Assembly (NCBI GenBank): GCA_023391015.1
Contig: JAEWBT010000041.1
Coordinates: forward strand, 1-6,048
Direction: 5' to 3'
Origin: Bacteroidota bacterium
Lineage (GTDB): Bacteria > Bacteroidota > Bacteroidia > Chitinophagales > Chitinophagaceae
DNA: 6,048 nt
This document shows, one piece after another, positions 5,594 to 6,048 of the stretch. The translations under genes and the position numbers were made by a program. Position 1 is the first letter of the stretch. Every line of letters starts with the position of its first letter. The notes under the pieces are model-generated. The model saw nothing but the letters and a program-made list of their open reading frames with translations, searched no databases and was not told the DNA's origin.

Positions 5594-6048
5594 ATGAAAA
5601 GCCTTTTTGCGCTTCTGACGGGAGCCGTGCTGCTGAGTGCCTGCGGCGGCGGAAACAACATTTCCTCGCTGCGCATTCCCGATACCTTTCAGCCGGAAGC
5701 CCTTTTGCGTGACAGCAACCAACTGGCTTCCATTCTTACCAAAGAAATGGTGGCGGAAATAGCAGGCATAGATTCCGGAAAAATCGGGATGCGGCTGGAA
5801 AACGACATCTCGCGCGGCGGGCCCTACACCTTGCAGTACAGCTGGCCCACCGGCAAAACCCACACCGTGGGCGGCAAGCACGCCATTGCTACCTATCACA
5901 GCCTTGGAATTGGCTTTGTTTCCGGAATGGATGAAGTGGCGTTTAGTCGGCGCTACGGCAGTGCGGCAGGCGTGCAGGAAGCAGTGGATGCGCTGGCATC
6001 GGCACCTTATTTCAACAAAGAAGCGGCCCTGGCGGAAGGGCACTACCT
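5594..6048 (+). CDS. Lipoprotein of unknown function, C-terminus cut by window edge
   Basis: An ATG at 5594 opens a frame that runs to the window end, giving 151 residues. The N-terminus MKSLFALLTGAVLLSAC is a lipoprotein signal: LSA before C17 is a lipobox, so the mature protein should be lipidated on C17, followed by GGGNN as a flexible start. The rest is soluble, with a segment SRGGPYTLQYSWPTGKTHTVGG at about 74-95 that looks like beta-strands, then a region rich in Gly (YHSLGIGFVSGMD). I do not recognise a family. It lies 18 bases after the stop of the OmpA-domain gene with no terminator between, so the two are probably co-transcribed. Its first 16 bases are identical to those of that gene. 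A role with the OmpA-domain protein in the envelope is inference from position only. Confidence 0.85.
   Translation, partial: MKSLFALLTGAVLLSACGGGNNISSLRIPDTFQPEALLRDSNQLASILTKEMVAEIAGIDSGKIGMRLENDISRGGPYTLQYSWPTGKTHTVGGKHAIATYHSLGIGFVSGMDEVAFSRRYGSAAGVQEAVDALASAPYFNKEAALAEGHY

Noticed and set aside
4841..6043. A 400-codon open frame on the minus strand opposite the OmpA-domain and lipoprotein genes
   Set aside because: It covers two well-supported genes on the other strand, its translation is rich in Gly, Arg, His and Ala without family motifs, and such long antisense frames follow from codon bias in G/C-rich genes.
1..6048. A new defence or mobile system
   Set aside because: No nuclease, transposase, integrase, toxin-antitoxin pair or phage gene can be seen; the genes are housekeeping and envelope types.

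Overview
The window looks like a chromosomal segment of a Gram-negative member of the Bacteroidota. The reasons are: no Shine-Dalgarno-like sequences before the starts, a perfect Bacteroidota-type -7 box (TAnnTTTG) before one gene and near matches before others, periplasmic and outer-membrane proteins with typical signal peptides, and an OmpA-like protein of the kind common in that phylum. The genus cannot be fixed from the sequence. Coding density is high and I see no tRNA, rRNA, CRISPR array, transposase or integrase. No gap between genes exceeds 200 bases.

Layout, left to right. Positions 1-1070 (minus) hold the N-terminal ~356 residues of the protein AMPylase SelO (YdiU), cut by the left edge. 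A 198-base divergent spacer follows, with a degenerate 13-base tandem repeat array and an A/T-rich inverted repeat. Then come a DinB-fold protein (1269-1817, plus) and a GT-C type membrane glycosyltransferase of the GT39/PMT/ArnT kind with a GTG start (1866-3326, plus). The glycosyltransferase meets tail to tail, 4 bases apart, a DUF481-like outer-membrane beta-barrel gene (3331-4077, minus). A 139-base divergent promoter region with competing hairpins separates that gene from an operon-like pair on the plus strand: a secreted protein with a lectin/LamG-like middle and an OmpA peptidoglycan-binding C-terminus (4217-5575), and, 18 bases later, a lipoprotein of unknown function cut by the right edge (5594-6048).

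How the genes may work together: the right half is a cell-envelope block (barrel, peptidoglycan-anchored protein, lipoprotein, plus a membrane sugar transferase). SelO and the DinB-fold protein share a divergent spacer, but nothing in the sequence shows a functional link. No gene set amounts to a recognisable new defence or mobile system.

The most unusual signal is at the DNA-word level. The 8-base palindrome TTCCGGAA occurs nine times. Eight copies lie in genes, all in the same codon phase (NNT TCC GGA ANN, Ser-Gly), and one sits 2 bases before a start codon. None falls in the block 1291-4449, which contains the glycosyltransferase and the barrel gene. This resembles a highly iterated palindrome, and its gap coincides with a visibly more A/T-rich glycosyltransferase gene.
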